64,000 nucleotides of DNA from JABMPR01 sp964508765 (GTDB lineage Bacteria > Fidelibacterota > UBA8477 > JABMPR01), in the NCBI GenBank assembly GCA_964508765.1, contig CAZDVD010000013.1, forward strand, positions 1-64,000. The letters run 5' to 3'. Below the pieces are notes generated by a model. It ran no database searches. It was given only the letters and a program-made list of their open reading frames with translations, and had not been told where the DNA came from. The position numbers were made by a program, and so were the translations under genes. Positions 46,271 through 55,758 of this stretch are shown in pieces. Each line of letters starts with the position of its first letter. Position 1 is the stretch's first letter.

Positions 46271-46771
46271 CTAGTTCCTTATGGCCACTATCCATTCCAA
46301 TTCGATGCTATCACCCTCTTCAGTGAGTACCAATTTGACACTCAGCATCTTTTTGCTGTAGCCTGTTCTTTCAGTAAAGAGCAATTCAGAAATGTCTGAA
46401 TCAATGGGGCTATGAATCTGACTGTCAATTTTCCATTCTAAATTCAAGCCATTCGCTGAGAGATGATCTACGGTCCCATCCGTTCGAACTGAGCGCATAA
46501 TCACACCTGAGCCGGAGGTAACTCCAGAGATCTCGTCGCTGGTACTGGCAAATATTTGCAGTGAATCTGCCATCTGGCTGGTGAGTTTATTTCTGACATA
46601 CTGATCCACAACAAAAGCATCCTGACTCAGCTGAGAGCGCACTATGGTATCGTTATACATATTCCTTGTATACATGAGTACAGATGAGAAGCCGATGGCC
46701 ACAATGCTTGAGATGACTGTCGCTATCGCGAGCTCTATGAGGGTAGTTCCTGTGGAATTGCCTCTTCGCAT
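46271..46771 (-). CDS. Prepilin-like protein (PilW/GspJ type)
   Basis: A 166-residue type IV prepilin-like protein. The class III signal has the form RRGNSTG followed by TTLIELAIATVISSIVAIGF: cleavage after Gly, Glu at +5 of the mature protein, and a continuous hydrophobic helix. The +1 residue is Thr rather than the usual Phe. The rest is a soluble pseudopilin head. Its ATG overlaps the stop of the preceding prepilin gene (TGATG). It may be a minor pilin or a component of a type II-like pseudopilus; no ATPase, platform or peptidase genes are in the window. Confidence 0.8.
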   Translation of the reverse strand: MRRGNSTGTTLIELAIATVISSIVAIGFSSVLMYTRNMYNDTIVRSQLSQDAFVVDQYVRNKLTSQMADSLQIFASTSDEISGVTSGSGVIMRSVRTDGTVDHLSANGLNLEWKIDSQIHSPIDSDISELLFTERTGYSKKMLSVKLVLTEEGDSIELEWIVAIRN

Positions 46772-47244
46772 CAGTAGTCCCAGCCCATGTCTGCCGAGAT
46801 GTAGGCAGTTAAACTATCACTTACATTTCCTACAGTAAACCAGGAGATATATATCTTAATCATATAGTAATCAGGTATTTCTGTGTCGGTGGGGGCTACC
46901 CCATCAGTGGTATCGTCAATACCAAAGACTTCACAGGTTCGATACGCGGTGAGGTTATTAGCTGTAATCGCCTGATTGGTTTCAGGTAAGCTATCTGGTA
47001 GCGCTTCATAACCCCAATCAACAGCCTGTTCCATGCGTGAGGACATGTTGATCCAGGCAAGTTGTCTACGTATCCCGCGATCAATATCCCAGCGTGAGAA
47101 TACCATATACTGAGCCGTTCCCATAGCCACTATGGATAACAAAGTCACAGAGAATATTATTTCTATGAGTGTGAAGCCACTTTGTGGGAATCGAGCTTTC
47201 CATTTTCTCAACAAAGTACTTGTCAGAAACTTTTTCACATTCAC
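46771..47244 (-). CDS. Prepilin-like protein (PilV/GspI type)
   Basis: A 157-residue prepilin with a long basic leader (MNVKKFLTSTLLRKWKARF) and the classical site SG followed by FTLIEIIFSVTLLSIVAMG, with Glu at +5. The soluble head contains one Cys only. It is the first gene of a two-gene unit, overlapping the next prepilin gene. Long leaders are typical of minor pilins. Confidence 0.82.
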   Translation of the reverse strand: MNVKKFLTSTLLRKWKARFPQSGFTLIEIIFSVTLLSIVAMGTAQYMVFSRWDIDRGIRRQLAWINMSSRMEQAVDWGYEALPDSLPETNQAITANNLTAYRTCEVFGIDDTTDGVAPTDTEIPDYYMIKIYISWFTVGNVSDSLTAYISADMGWDY

Positions 47245-47375
47245 CCGAGTTTGGGATCCTTTTTAAAGGTAATAATTATTGGCTTTTAAATTATATACGC
47301 CATTCAGGTATAGTTAGCAAAATATATGTCCATGAATTTCCTGAGTCGCTCTGCGTTCAATCCAGACTCTACACT

Positions 47376-48176
47376 TTATTCCTCAACAAAAATATTTCTG
47401 CTTGAGAAGGGTGCGCAAAGGAAACGCCAGAAAATTTTTCTGTTGGTAAGCCAGCGAATATCTCTCCCGTTTCCAGAATTCGAAAGCATTCGATCCACAA
47501 GCCAGGGTGTTACCGTCTCCACCCTATCAGCAAGAATGTTGAAAATCTTCTTCGTTTTAATAAATGAAGCTGATTTTGTGTCTGTGTTGCCCAGTAGAAG
47601 ATCTGTGATCACCATGCCCGGGCTGAGTGCCGAAACCCTGATTTCCGTACCTGCGGTTTCTTTAGCCAGTGATTTTGTCAGATAGGCCAGCCCCCTTTTG
47701 GTAGTACCATATATGGTTTGACCCTTGAGCATACGCCCATCACTACCTAAACCTTCCATATTGTATAGATGCCCCCACCCTTGTGATAACATCCCCTGGA
47801 GGGCCACCCTGGACCCGTACATGACCCCCTGAAGATTCACTCCAAGCACTTCATCAATCTTTTCAACATCCTGTTCCCAGAAGGGTAGACTATTGTGTCC
47901 CATACCGGCATTATTTATCCAGAAGTCGATATGACCATATTTGCTTATGCCAGAATCCCACAACTGTTGGACCTGATCATATTGTGAGACATCACAAGCT
48001 TGACCCATTATATCAGCAGACTTCATCTCATTTAACAATTCGCCCACTATTTTATCTACCGTAGTCTGAGATCTCCCCGATATAACCACCTGACATCCAT
48101 GTGTTAAAAATTCTCTGGCAAGACCAAGGCCAATTCCCCGAGTCGACCCGGTAATAACGACTACCTTAGGCTCCAT
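47376..48176 (-). CDS. Short-chain dehydrogenase/reductase
   Basis: A 266-residue classical SDR. The cofactor motif is VVITGSTRGIGLGLAREF, then NNAG in FWINNAGMGHNSLPF, and the catalytic Tyr-Lys in YGTTKRGLAYLTKSL. The Arg in SGRSQTTVDKIV suggests NADP(H). Sequence character recalls the NOL/NYC1 chlorophyll b reductase branch of SDRs, a likeness that does not imply chlorophyll metabolism here. It follows the nitroreductase gene by 4 bases, so both are co-transcribed. Substrate unknown. Confidence 0.88.
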   Translation of the reverse strand: MEPKVVVITGSTRGIGLGLAREFLTHGCQVVISGRSQTTVDKIVGELLNEMKSADIMGQACDVSQYDQVQQLWDSGISKYGHIDFWINNAGMGHNSLPFWEQDVEKIDEVLGVNLQGVMYGSRVALQGMLSQGWGHLYNMEGLGSDGRMLKGQTIYGTTKRGLAYLTKSLAKETAGTEIRVSALSPGMVITDLLLGNTDTKSASFIKTKKIFNILADRVETVTPWLVDRMLSNSGNGRDIRWLTNRKIFWRFLCAPFSSRNIFVEE

Positions 48177-48180
48177 CTGA

Positions 48181-48942
48181 TTACTTCTCCCCTGCTCCAG
48201 AAATATTGAAGCCCATTTCTTCCAAGGTCGTTTTTAAACTTGAACGTAGAGGTCGACTGAGATTGTGTGCAATGACACCAGACCAGGCTGACTGATCCAG
48301 ATTCTTACCCAGAGACTCATAGTGACGGCCTAACTCTGTGTCGTGAGACTCAAGTTGGGACGCTGGGTTGGATGTGTCATATTTTTCCTGGTGGATAACC
48401 AAACCTGAAGGCAATCTTGGTTTCTGTGGGGGGATATTTTCCTTGACCGGCCATCCCAGACACATCCCATAGGTCACATAGACTCGCGGTGGGAGTCCTA
48501 ATAATGCAGCAACTTCCTGAGGATGGTTCCGCATGGATCCGATCATGACAGCTCCCAGACCCACTGATTCTGCACCCGTTTGCACGGACATCCCTACCAG
48601 AGATGCATCAATGGTTGATATGAGGAAGGTTTCCAGGTTGTTGGTCATTTCAACATCGTGGAGCTCACAGACATGTTTCAGGCGATGCAAATCAGCACAG
48701 AAAGCCAGGAATACCGGGCAAGCCTCGATATGCTTCTGATTCCCAGCCAGGGTTGCCAATTCGCGTTTTACATCCTGGTCTCTTACCACGATAATGCTAT
48801 AAGCTTGCATATTGCTGCTGGTGGGCAAACGGCGCCCTGCCTCCAGTATGGGCAGAAGGAGCTTTTCAGGGATATCCTCATTTGTAAAGGATCGAATTGT
48901 AACGTGTTGGTTCTGGACTTCCAGGGTTGGGCGTGATTCCAT
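48181..48942 (-). CDS. Nitroreductase-family flavoprotein (NfsA/FRP-like)
   Basis: A 253-residue FMN-dependent NAD(P)H oxidoreductase. Family features: LEAGRRLPTSSNMQAYSIIV (FMN binding near the N-terminus), SVQTGAESVGLGAVMIGSMR (the second FMN/dimer segment), and LLGLPPRVYVTYGMCLGWP. The C-terminal extension with a Lys/Pro-rich arm (PQKPRLPSGLVIHQEKYD) matches the NfsA/Frp group. Probably reduces quinones, nitro compounds or flavin. Pairs with the SDR gene downstream. Confidence 0.9.
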   Translation of the reverse strand: MESRPTLEVQNQHVTIRSFTNEDIPEKLLLPILEAGRRLPTSSNMQAYSIIVVRDQDVKRELATLAGNQKHIEACPVFLAFCADLHRLKHVCELHDVEMTNNLETFLISTIDASLVGMSVQTGAESVGLGAVMIGSMRNHPQEVAALLGLPPRVYVTYGMCLGWPVKENIPPQKPRLPSGLVIHQEKYDTSNPASQLESHDTELGRHYESLGKNLDQSAWSGVIAHNLSRPLRSSLKTTLEEMGFNISGAGEK

Positions 48943-49050
48943 TCTGAGACCTCTTTATCAAGTTTAGGACTGGCAGAATATACATCGTTTTAGCAGGAAT
49001 AATGAATGGGGATACGAGCGATTAAAAGAAAATGGTCACTTCACAATTTT
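48943..49050. other. Start of a 580-base intergenic region
   Basis: The region 48943-49524 between the divergent nitroreductase and activase genes holds promoters for both and a tandem repeat (listed separately). I found no gene in it. Confidence 0.4.
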
Positions 49051-49086
49051 GTACAACCTGTACAACCTGTACAACCTGTACAACCT
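49051..49086. repeat. Four tandem copies of a 9-base unit
   Basis: GTACAACCT is repeated four times without mismatch, in the gap between two divergent genes. The unit has no spacer, so this is a simple tandem array and not a CRISPR. Confidence 0.9.
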
Positions 49087-49524
49087 ATGATCTCTTATTA
49101 ATGGACAAGGCTAAAGTGACCTGTTATAACCTGGAATGCAATTTTTACACTCATGGTTTAAGTCCATAAATAATACCTGGAGCATTTGTTTTGCGCCCTC
49201 TTCCAGATTCTCAGTAAATATATAAACTATCTAAATAATTGATATTTATACATTTTTGTTTAAGTTATTGCTTCTACTCTTAGTTGCAGAAATCAAATAC
49301 TGAAGCTCCAGCTCTACGCTGAAATATTGTTTCAAAAGCTGACTATATATTACGTCTCCACATGAGATACATATGGGGTGCTGTTTTTTACAGGTCTTGA
49401 GAACAGGCCTGGTCATATAAAAAGAGTAAATGTTTAACCAACGATCCTGGCTCTATTTTCAGTGTGAACACTACTCTATCCACATTTCTCAAATTTGACG
49501 GTTAACATTTCGAAAGGAACACAG

Positions 49525-52500
49525 ATGCAGCAATATTTGGGTATATGTGCCGGAGCCTCCACCATCACATCAGTGAATCTTCATAAAAATGGTCAAGGCA
49601 CCACCATTGGAAATGTGTTTTCCAAACCTCATGAGGGTAACCCCCGTGAAGTTATTACCAATTTGCTAAACGAAATCGATGTTGATCAGTTTGAATCAGT
49701 CGTTGTCACAGGACGCCGTTTTAAAGAACTCATTGATTTAGATACCATTTCAGAACCCCAGGCTACAGAACTTGCACTGAAATTCATTAATAAAGAGAAT
49801 AAATCGTATAACGCTATCATCAGTGCTGGTGGAGAAACTTTCATGGTTTACCAACTCGATAAGGCTGGGAAAATATCCAAAGTTTTTACTGGCAATAAGT
49901 GTGCTTCTGGAACGGGCGAATTTTTCCTCCAGCAAACCCGTCGCATGGGCGTGAATATGGAAGAAGCTATTGAATTTGGCCAGGGTGAAACTCCCCATGT
50001 TGTTTCTGGACGTTGCTCAGTATTTTGTAAAAGTGATTGTACCCACGCCACCAACATTGGGGTTCCCAAGGGCCAGGTCGTGGCCGGGCTGAGTCAAATG
50101 ATGGCCAATAAAATTCTGGAGCTCTTAAAGAACACTCCCAAAGAAGATATCATGATTGTAGGAGGAACTACCCAGATCGATGTCATGATGGACTATCTTA
50201 AGACAAATATCAAGAACCTGACCATCCCTGAGGAAGCTACCTATTTTGAAGCTTTAGGGGCTGCCGTGTATGCCTCAGATTTGAAAAACGGCCAAAAGGT
50301 TGATCTTGAGAATCTTTTCTCTAAAAAAACCTCACAGTTTGATTTCCATAAAGCCCTCTCCCAATTTGAGGATAAGGTAAATTTTGTTGAACTTGATCGC
50401 GGTGTTGCCCGAGAAGGTGACACCTGTATCCTCGGGTTGGATGTAGGCTCTACAACCACCAAAATAGTTGCATTGCGTGAGTCCGATTTGAAAATCGTGG
50501 CCAGCGAGTATTTGAGAACCAACGGTGACCCTGTAGGTGCTTCCAAACAATGCTATCAGGCTGTATTGGATGAGCTTGATGGAACCAATATTGTCATTCG
50601 GGGACTAGGTGTTACTGGCTCGGGACGTAAAATTGCCGGTCTGCATGCTCTGACGGAAGGTGTCATCAATGAAATCATTGCCCATGCTGTAGCCGCCCTC
50701 CATTTCGATGCAGGTGTTGAAACCATCTTTGAGATTGGTGGACAAGATGCGAAATATACCTATCTCACCAATGGAGTGGCTAGTGATTATGCCATGAATG
50801 AAGCCTGCTCAGCTGGGACAGGATCCTTCCTGGAGGAATCCGCCAAAGAGACTCTCAATATTGAGATGGAGGATATTGCTGATTGGGCCATGAGAGGCAC
50901 CAACCCTCCCAATTTTAATGATCAATGTGCAGCGTTTATCTCCTCTGATATAAAAAACACTTTCCATGAAGGCATCCCCAAAGAAGATGTCGTAGCTGGC
51001 TTGGTTTATTCAATTTGCCTGAATTATGTGAATCGGGTCAAGGGTCCTCGCCCGGTGGGAAACAAGGTCTTTATGCAGGGGGGAGTTTGCTATAACCGAG
51101 CCGTCCCCATTGCCATGGCTGCCCTCTCAGGCAAAGAAATTATCGTTCCCCCGGAACCAGGTCTCATGGGTTCTTATGGTGTTGCCTTGGAAGTTAAAAG
51201 CCGTATTGATACGGGTCTCATGGATGAGCAGGTTTTCAACCTGGAAACACTCATTGAGCGCGAAGTTGGTAGGAAGGCATCCTTCATTTGTGCAGGTGGC
51301 AAAGAAAAATGTGATATCGGATGTGAAGTAAATCGCATGGTTATTGAAGGCAAAACCTATCCCTTTGGTGGAGCCTGTAATCTCTATGACAATATCCGTA
51401 AAAAAATTAATGTGAATGCAGGTGAAAATGATCTGGTTATCAAAAGGCAGGAGCTTGTTCTTAACAAATATGCTGCTGATTTGAGTGACTTACCAGAGGA
51501 CGCTCCCAGAGTGGGTATTTCCCGTTCTTTCTTAACAGGAACTTACTATCCCCTCTTCTCACACTTTTTTAAGGAACTGGGATTTCGACCGGTGCTGTCA
51601 AATAACGTAGAGCAGCGGGGTGTTGACCAATGTTCTGCACCATTTTGCTATCCAGCTGAAATTTCACATGGATATTTCCAAAACCTGCTGGACATGAAAC
51701 TGGACTACCTCTTTTTACCCCATGTGCGAAAAATATCCATTGAAAATGGTTTTAAAGATGCTACAACTTGTCCTTTGGTTCAGGGAGAGCCCTACTATTT
51801 GGGATCTACCTTCGAATCACAACTCAAAGATGATGGACCTGTTATTTTAACCCCTGCCATGCAACTGGGATATGGTCAGGATGATCCCAGCGATGGTTTC
51901 CAGTCCCTGGGTAAACAGCTTGGTGTCGCAAAGAGCCAGCTTAAAAAGGCTTATAAAAAAGCCGTTGAGATTCAAGATGCCATGGAGCTTGAGATGTTGG
52001 AATTGGGCAGAGAAGCTCTCCTTGATCTTGAACAGAATCCCGATCAAATTGGTGTGGTTCTTTTTGGCCGTCCCTACAATGCCTTCATGCCTGAAGCGAA
52101 CAAGGGGATTCCTCATAAATTCGCTTCACGTGGTATCAAATTGATCCCAGTAGATTTTCTGGATCTCAAAGATGCAGAGATCCGTGACCATATGTATTGG
52201 ACCATGGGTCAGATTAATCTCAAGGGTGCCGCCATCGTGGAAGCGCATCCCCAATTATTCGGTACCTATATCACCAATTTTTCTTGTGGACCCGATTCGT
52301 TTGTTGTGGGATACTTCCGCAGCATTATGGGCACCAAGCCCTCGTTGACACTTGAGTTAGACAATCATACTGCCGATGCAGGTCTTGAGACCCGCATTGA
52401 AGCCTTTCTGGATATTGTCGCCCGTTATCGAATTCTTCAGGGCCGTGGAGATTCACCCGTTGAAGAAGATGATGATTTTGTGAAGGCAGAATCTCACATG

Positions 52501-53835
52501 GAAGCTGGTGAAATGATTATCACCACCTCAGATGGTGAAGAAGTCTCCATATTTGATAAGAGAGTCAGAGTCGTTTTTGCCTCCATGAGTGAATATGGTA
52601 CTCCAGGTATTGCTGCAGCCTTTAAAAGTCGGGGAATAAACAGTTATGCCCTTTCCGCTCCCCATGAGGAGGAGCTCAAGACAGGCCGGGGCAATTCTTC
52701 ATGTAAGGAATGCCTTCCCCTCCAACTGACTACCGGTGGCTATATCCACTATCTGGAGAATGAAAAACCCCATGATGAGATCACAGTTTTCTTTTATCCC
52801 ACTGCCAATGGGCCCTGCCGATTCGGGCAATACCAGGATTTCATGCGCGATCTTATTGTGAAGCAAAAGTTCAAAAATGTTGCTTTTTTCTCTACATCCA
52901 GCGCTGATGGTTATGGCGGTATTGGACAACGGACAACCCTCATGATCTATTATAGTGTCGTCATTTCGGATATTTTTGAAGATATGCGCCACGCCATGCT
53001 GGTGAACGCCCAAGATCCTGACAAAGCCATCTCAAGACTAAATGAAATCTGGGAGGATGTGCGACTGGGTATTGAAGGAGGTAAAAAACCATTCTTTGAA
53101 GCGATTGAGAAAGCTGCCGAAGATCTCCAGCAGATTGAACAAAAAGTCGATCTTCACACACTCCCACATGTACTTATTGTTGGTGAGATTTATGTCCGTA
53201 AGGACGGTATTTCTCGAAGATGGCTACCTGAGAGAATGGCCCAGCATGGAATTGTTTCTCATGTTGCTCCCCTCCATGAGTGGATTCATTATATAGATTG
53301 GCTGGTCCTGAATAAGGAATATATGTTTGGTGCCAGCACCATGAATCGTATGAAGACCAGATTAAAGAAATCCATCATGTCCAGGGGTGAACGCAGCATC
53401 AAGACTATCATGGAAAAGTCCGGTTGGTATATCAAGAGACTTATTGATATTGATCATGTCCTTAATGCGTCCAAACAATACATTTCACCTAAATTACCTG
53501 GAGAAGCAGTAGTGACTATAGGCGGACCACTGGCTGAAGTGGGAACGGAATTTTGTGGAGCCATCGCCATAGGTCCTTTTGGTTGTATGCCGAATCGACT
53601 GAGCGAAGCCATACTGAACAACAAAATGGGCAAAGAGCATATTTTGCAACATCGTCATGATGATATGATCAGAACGGTTATGGAAGAGGTGTCACACCTG
53701 CCCTTCCTGGCTGTAGAGAGTGATGGCAATCCATTCCCCCAGGTGATTGAAGCCAGACTGGAGACCTTCATGCTTCAGTCCTTCCGACTACATGAGGTCA
53801 TGCAAAAGTACCATACTGCTAATGAAGTGTCCTAA
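49525..53835 (+). CDS. BadF/DUF2229 acyl-CoA dehydratase activase-related giant protein
   Basis: About 1436 residues from the ATG at 49525 (GAAAGGA site). It is a fusion found in many anaerobes: two ASKHA-fold BadF/BcrA-type ATPase modules, first with ICAGASTITSV, GNKCASGTGEFFLQQ and SGRCSVFCKSDCTHA, second with ILGLDVGSTTTKIVAL, IGGQDAKYTYL, NEACSAGTGSFLEES and DQCAAFISSDIKN (about 300-570). Then a DUF2229/HgdB-like part (about 665-1000: VGISRSFLTGTYYPLFSHFF, DQCSAPFCYP, FGRPYNAFMPEANKGIP) and a C-terminal repeat of it (SSCKECLPLQLTTGG, ANGPCRFGQYQ, FGCMPNRLSEA). The cysteines in GxCASGTG-type loops bind the inter-subunit [4Fe-4S] cluster that fires an electron into 2-hydroxyacyl-CoA dehydratases. 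No dehydratase gene is near, so the true partner is unknown. Confidence 0.88.
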   Translation: MQQYLGICAGASTITSVNLHKNGQGTTIGNVFSKPHEGNPREVITNLLNEIDVDQFESVVVTGRRFKELIDLDTISEPQATELALKFINKENKSYNAIISAGGETFMVYQLDKAGKISKVFTGNKCASGTGEFFLQQTRRMGVNMEEAIEFGQGETPHVVSGRCSVFCKSDCTHATNIGVPKGQVVAGLSQMMANKILELLKNTPKEDIMIVGGTTQIDVMMDYLKTNIKNLTIPEEATYFEALGAAVYASDLKNGQKVDLENLFSKKTSQFDFHKALSQFEDKVNFVELDRGVAREGDTCILGLDVGSTTTKIVALRESDLKIVASEYLRTNGDPVGASKQCYQAVLDELDGTNIVIRGLGVTGSGRKIAGLHALTEGVINEIIAHAVAALHFDAGVETIFEIGGQDAKYTYLTNGVASDYAMNEACSAGTGSFLEESAKETLNIEMEDIADWAMRGTNPPNFNDQCAAFISSDIKNTFHEGIPKEDVVAGLVYSICLNYVNRVKGPRPVGNKVFMQGGVCYNRAVPIAMAALSGKEIIVPPEPGLMGSYGVALEVKSRIDTGLMDEQVFNLETLIEREVGRKASFICAGGKEKCDIGCEVNRMVIEGKTYPFGGACNLYDNIRKKINVNAGENDLVIKRQELVLNKYAADLSDLPEDAPRVGISRSFLTGTYYPLFSHFFKELGFRPVLSNNVEQRGVDQCSAPFCYPAEISHGYFQNLLDMKLDYLFLPHVRKISIENGFKDATTCPLVQGEPYYLGSTFESQLKDDGPVILTPAMQLGYGQDDPSDGFQSLGKQLGVAKSQLKKAYKKAVEIQDAMELEMLELGREALLDLEQNPDQIGVVLFGRPYNAFMPEANKGIPHKFASRGIKLIPVDFLDLKDAEIRDHMYWTMGQINLKGAAIVEAHPQLFGTYITNFSCGPDSFVVGYFRSIMGTKPSLTLELDNHTADAGLETRIEAFLDIVARYRILQGRGDSPVEEDDDFVKAESHMEAGEMIITTSDGEEVSIFDKRVRVVFASMSEYGTPGIAAAFKSRGINSYALSAPHEEELKTGRGNSSCKECLPLQLTTGGYIHYLENEKPHDEITVFFYPTANGPCRFGQYQDFMRDLIVKQKFKNVAFFSTSSADGYGGIGQRTTLMIYYSVVISDIFEDMRHAMLVNAQDPDKAISRLNEIWEDVRLGIEGGKKPFFEAIEKAAEDLQQIEQKVDLHTLPHVLIVGEIYVRKDGISRRWLPERMAQHGIVSHVAPLHEWIHYIDWLVLNKEYMFGASTMNRMKTRLKKSIMSRGERSIKTIMEKSGWYIKRLIDIDHVLNASKQYISPKLPGEAVVTIGGPLAEVGTEFCGAIAIGPFGCMPNRLSEAILNNKMGKEHILQHRHDDMIRTVMEEVSHLPFLAVESDGNPFPQVIEARLETFMLQSFRLHEVMQKYHTANEVS

Positions 53836-53994
53836 CAGTTCGGACTGGGTAGATATGGAATTTTCAATCCGAACAATCAGCCCTTGCCCAGCTCTGGATT
53901 CAATCTACATTTAGCTCGTATTTCACGAACCAGGGAAACAGATGATCAAGCATATAATTAATGGTAAAAACCTTAAATGTGAGGAGTTCACAAA

Positions 53995-54189
53995 ATGATG
54001 AGACAAATTGCCCTGGCCCTTATAGTATTGGCTGCCGTAGGCCTAATTTCAGCAATTATTTCTGTAATGATGGGGAGTACGATCCTTGGTATTACAGCCG
54101 AAGAATTTTCCCGGATTTGTTCAAACCTGGCACTGATAGCCATCGCTCTGGCAGTCTGGTTTAAAAAGATCAGCATCAGCGACGAATAA
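53995..54189 (+). CDS. Small two-helix membrane protein
   Basis: A 64-residue protein with a good GAGGAG site before ATGATG. Two hydrophobic helices are evident, IALALIVLAAVGLISAIISV and ICSNLALIAIALAVWF, with a short charged tail. No family recognised. It follows the activase by 160 bases on the same strand. Length, ribosome site and composition make it a credible gene, not a shadow. Confidence 0.6.
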   Translation: MMRQIALALIVLAAVGLISAIISVMMGSTILGITAEEFSRICSNLALIAIALAVWFKKISISDE

Positions 54190-54278
54190 CCCTTATTCAA
54201 TTTGGGGACCTCTAGGGTCCTGAGATAGGTTACATCCCAAAAGGACAATTTTATTTTGTTTTTTTAGGGGATTGCCAA

Positions 54279-55757
54279 TCAAGGCGTTGTCTTGAGCTCG
54301 CTCCAGGTATAGCTCAAGACAATCATGTGTTGCCCCCCGCCCCTCACTTTTCTATCACTGGGACGCTCTCCCTGCAATTTCAGCGGACTGCTATCCACCC
54401 GTTCATACCAGGGGATCATCTGGGTGAATTCATAGTGCAATGTAATTGAATTGAAGGTGTAGCTGATGGGAACACCTATTGAAATAACATGCAGATGAAG
54501 TTGAAATGGATCATCAATGGGTACGGAGCGGAGATTAAATTCAAGGTCAGCTTCACCGATAACCTGAAAATCAAAGTAGGCATGCTGGTATCCTGCTTTT
54601 AGATCCACCCTGATATCCTGATTGAATAACTCTTTGCTGAGATTCAGGCGCTGTGAGATACTCTCTCCCGATATCTGCAATTGAGCTGCATGTGCAATGG
54701 GAACAAACCAATAACGTCCAAGTACAGGCGTTGTGAGCTCTGTATTTGCTTCCCACCGGGAATATCCGATACCAGCTTCAATCGCCAGATTCTTATATTG
54801 ACCTTCAAGTGCAAACGAACCACCCCGATGGCTGATATCCAACTCACCCAATTCAGGAAAATCGTCGATCACACCCTCAGGCAGTGGATTTACTATAGTG
54901 AGATCAGCGTCGGTTTTCTGTATTGTGACTGTCGGTTTAAGAGACCAATCTGGACTTTCCAGATCTATCTCCAGAACCTGATTTACACTGGCACCGTCAA
55001 AGATCATCCGACGATCACCCTGTAGATCCTGGATGTTGGAAGTATTTTGATAATCCACACACGGAGCAAAGGGCTTGTCCGATATTCTATAATTGAGATT
55101 CAGAATCAGATGCGAACCCAGTGGCAAGCTGGTGTAAGTTGTTATTCCCCTCCAGTTAAATTTACTCCGGGCGATAAGCTCATTTCCAAAACTGGGTTCC
55201 AGCCAGTCAAAGAAGTAGCGATTCATCTGTGAATCTTCTGATTCAGGATATTTATTTATCAGCACGGGAGCACTAAGTGTTTTGCTTTGCTGGTCAATTC
55301 CCATGCCCCATAGCATCTTTTCATTTCCGATAACCATGTGTAATTCCAGATCGCGACCTTCATTCAGATAGTCTGTATTTATGTATCTATCTGCATTGAG
55401 ACTAGAGTAGCTTACACTCAAATTCCGACCCTGAAAAAAGATGCCATATTTGATATCTCTCCGGGCGTTTATAGCGAGCAGAGCAATGGAGCTGATATTT
55501 CCATCGAGTGTCTGGGACCCTTTTCCGGATGTACTCTCACGAAAATAATCCTCATAGACATATCCACTTGAAAGTTTTATTTGGCTTTCCTGAAGATCAG
55601 TCAGTCCAAGTCGGGTTAGTCCAGGTTGATCAAAGGCATTGTTCAGCAATCCATAGAAATCCTGAGCGGGAGTGACAGAGATGATGACTAAATACAGCAA
55701 GAGGAAGAAACACAGCTTCTTCCTCTTGCTTGTCACAAAATTCGGGACAATCAACAT
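54279..55757 (-). CDS. Predicted outer-membrane beta-barrel protein, uncharacterised
   Basis: A 492-residue exported protein with signal peptide (LCFFLLLYLVIISVTPAQ). The mature protein has barrel-like alternation throughout (for example IKYGIFFQGRNLSVSYSSLN, LNLNYRISDKPFAPCVDY, LDLKAGYQHAYFDFQVIG) and ends with SYTWSELKTTP, lacking the terminal aromatic. It is one base downstream of the acidic T9SS cargo gene and must be co-translated with it. A partner role, such as anchoring or exporting that protein, is possible; no family assigned. Confidence 0.6.
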   Translation of the reverse strand: MLIVPNFVTSKRKKLCFFLLLYLVIISVTPAQDFYGLLNNAFDQPGLTRLGLTDLQESQIKLSSGYVYEDYFRESTSGKGSQTLDGNISSIALLAINARRDIKYGIFFQGRNLSVSYSSLNADRYINTDYLNEGRDLELHMVIGNEKMLWGMGIDQQSKTLSAPVLINKYPESEDSQMNRYFFDWLEPSFGNELIARSKFNWRGITTYTSLPLGSHLILNLNYRISDKPFAPCVDYQNTSNIQDLQGDRRMIFDGASVNQVLEIDLESPDWSLKPTVTIQKTDADLTIVNPLPEGVIDDFPELGELDISHRGGSFALEGQYKNLAIEAGIGYSRWEANTELTTPVLGRYWFVPIAHAAQLQISGESISQRLNLSKELFNQDIRVDLKAGYQHAYFDFQVIGEADLEFNLRSVPIDDPFQLHLHVISIGVPISYTFNSITLHYEFTQMIPWYERVDSSPLKLQGERPSDRKVRGGGQHMIVLSYTWSELKTTP

Positions 55758-55758
55758 T

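Noticed and set aside
49051..49086. CRISPR-like repeats
   Set aside because: Nine-base units with no spacers; a plain tandem repeat.
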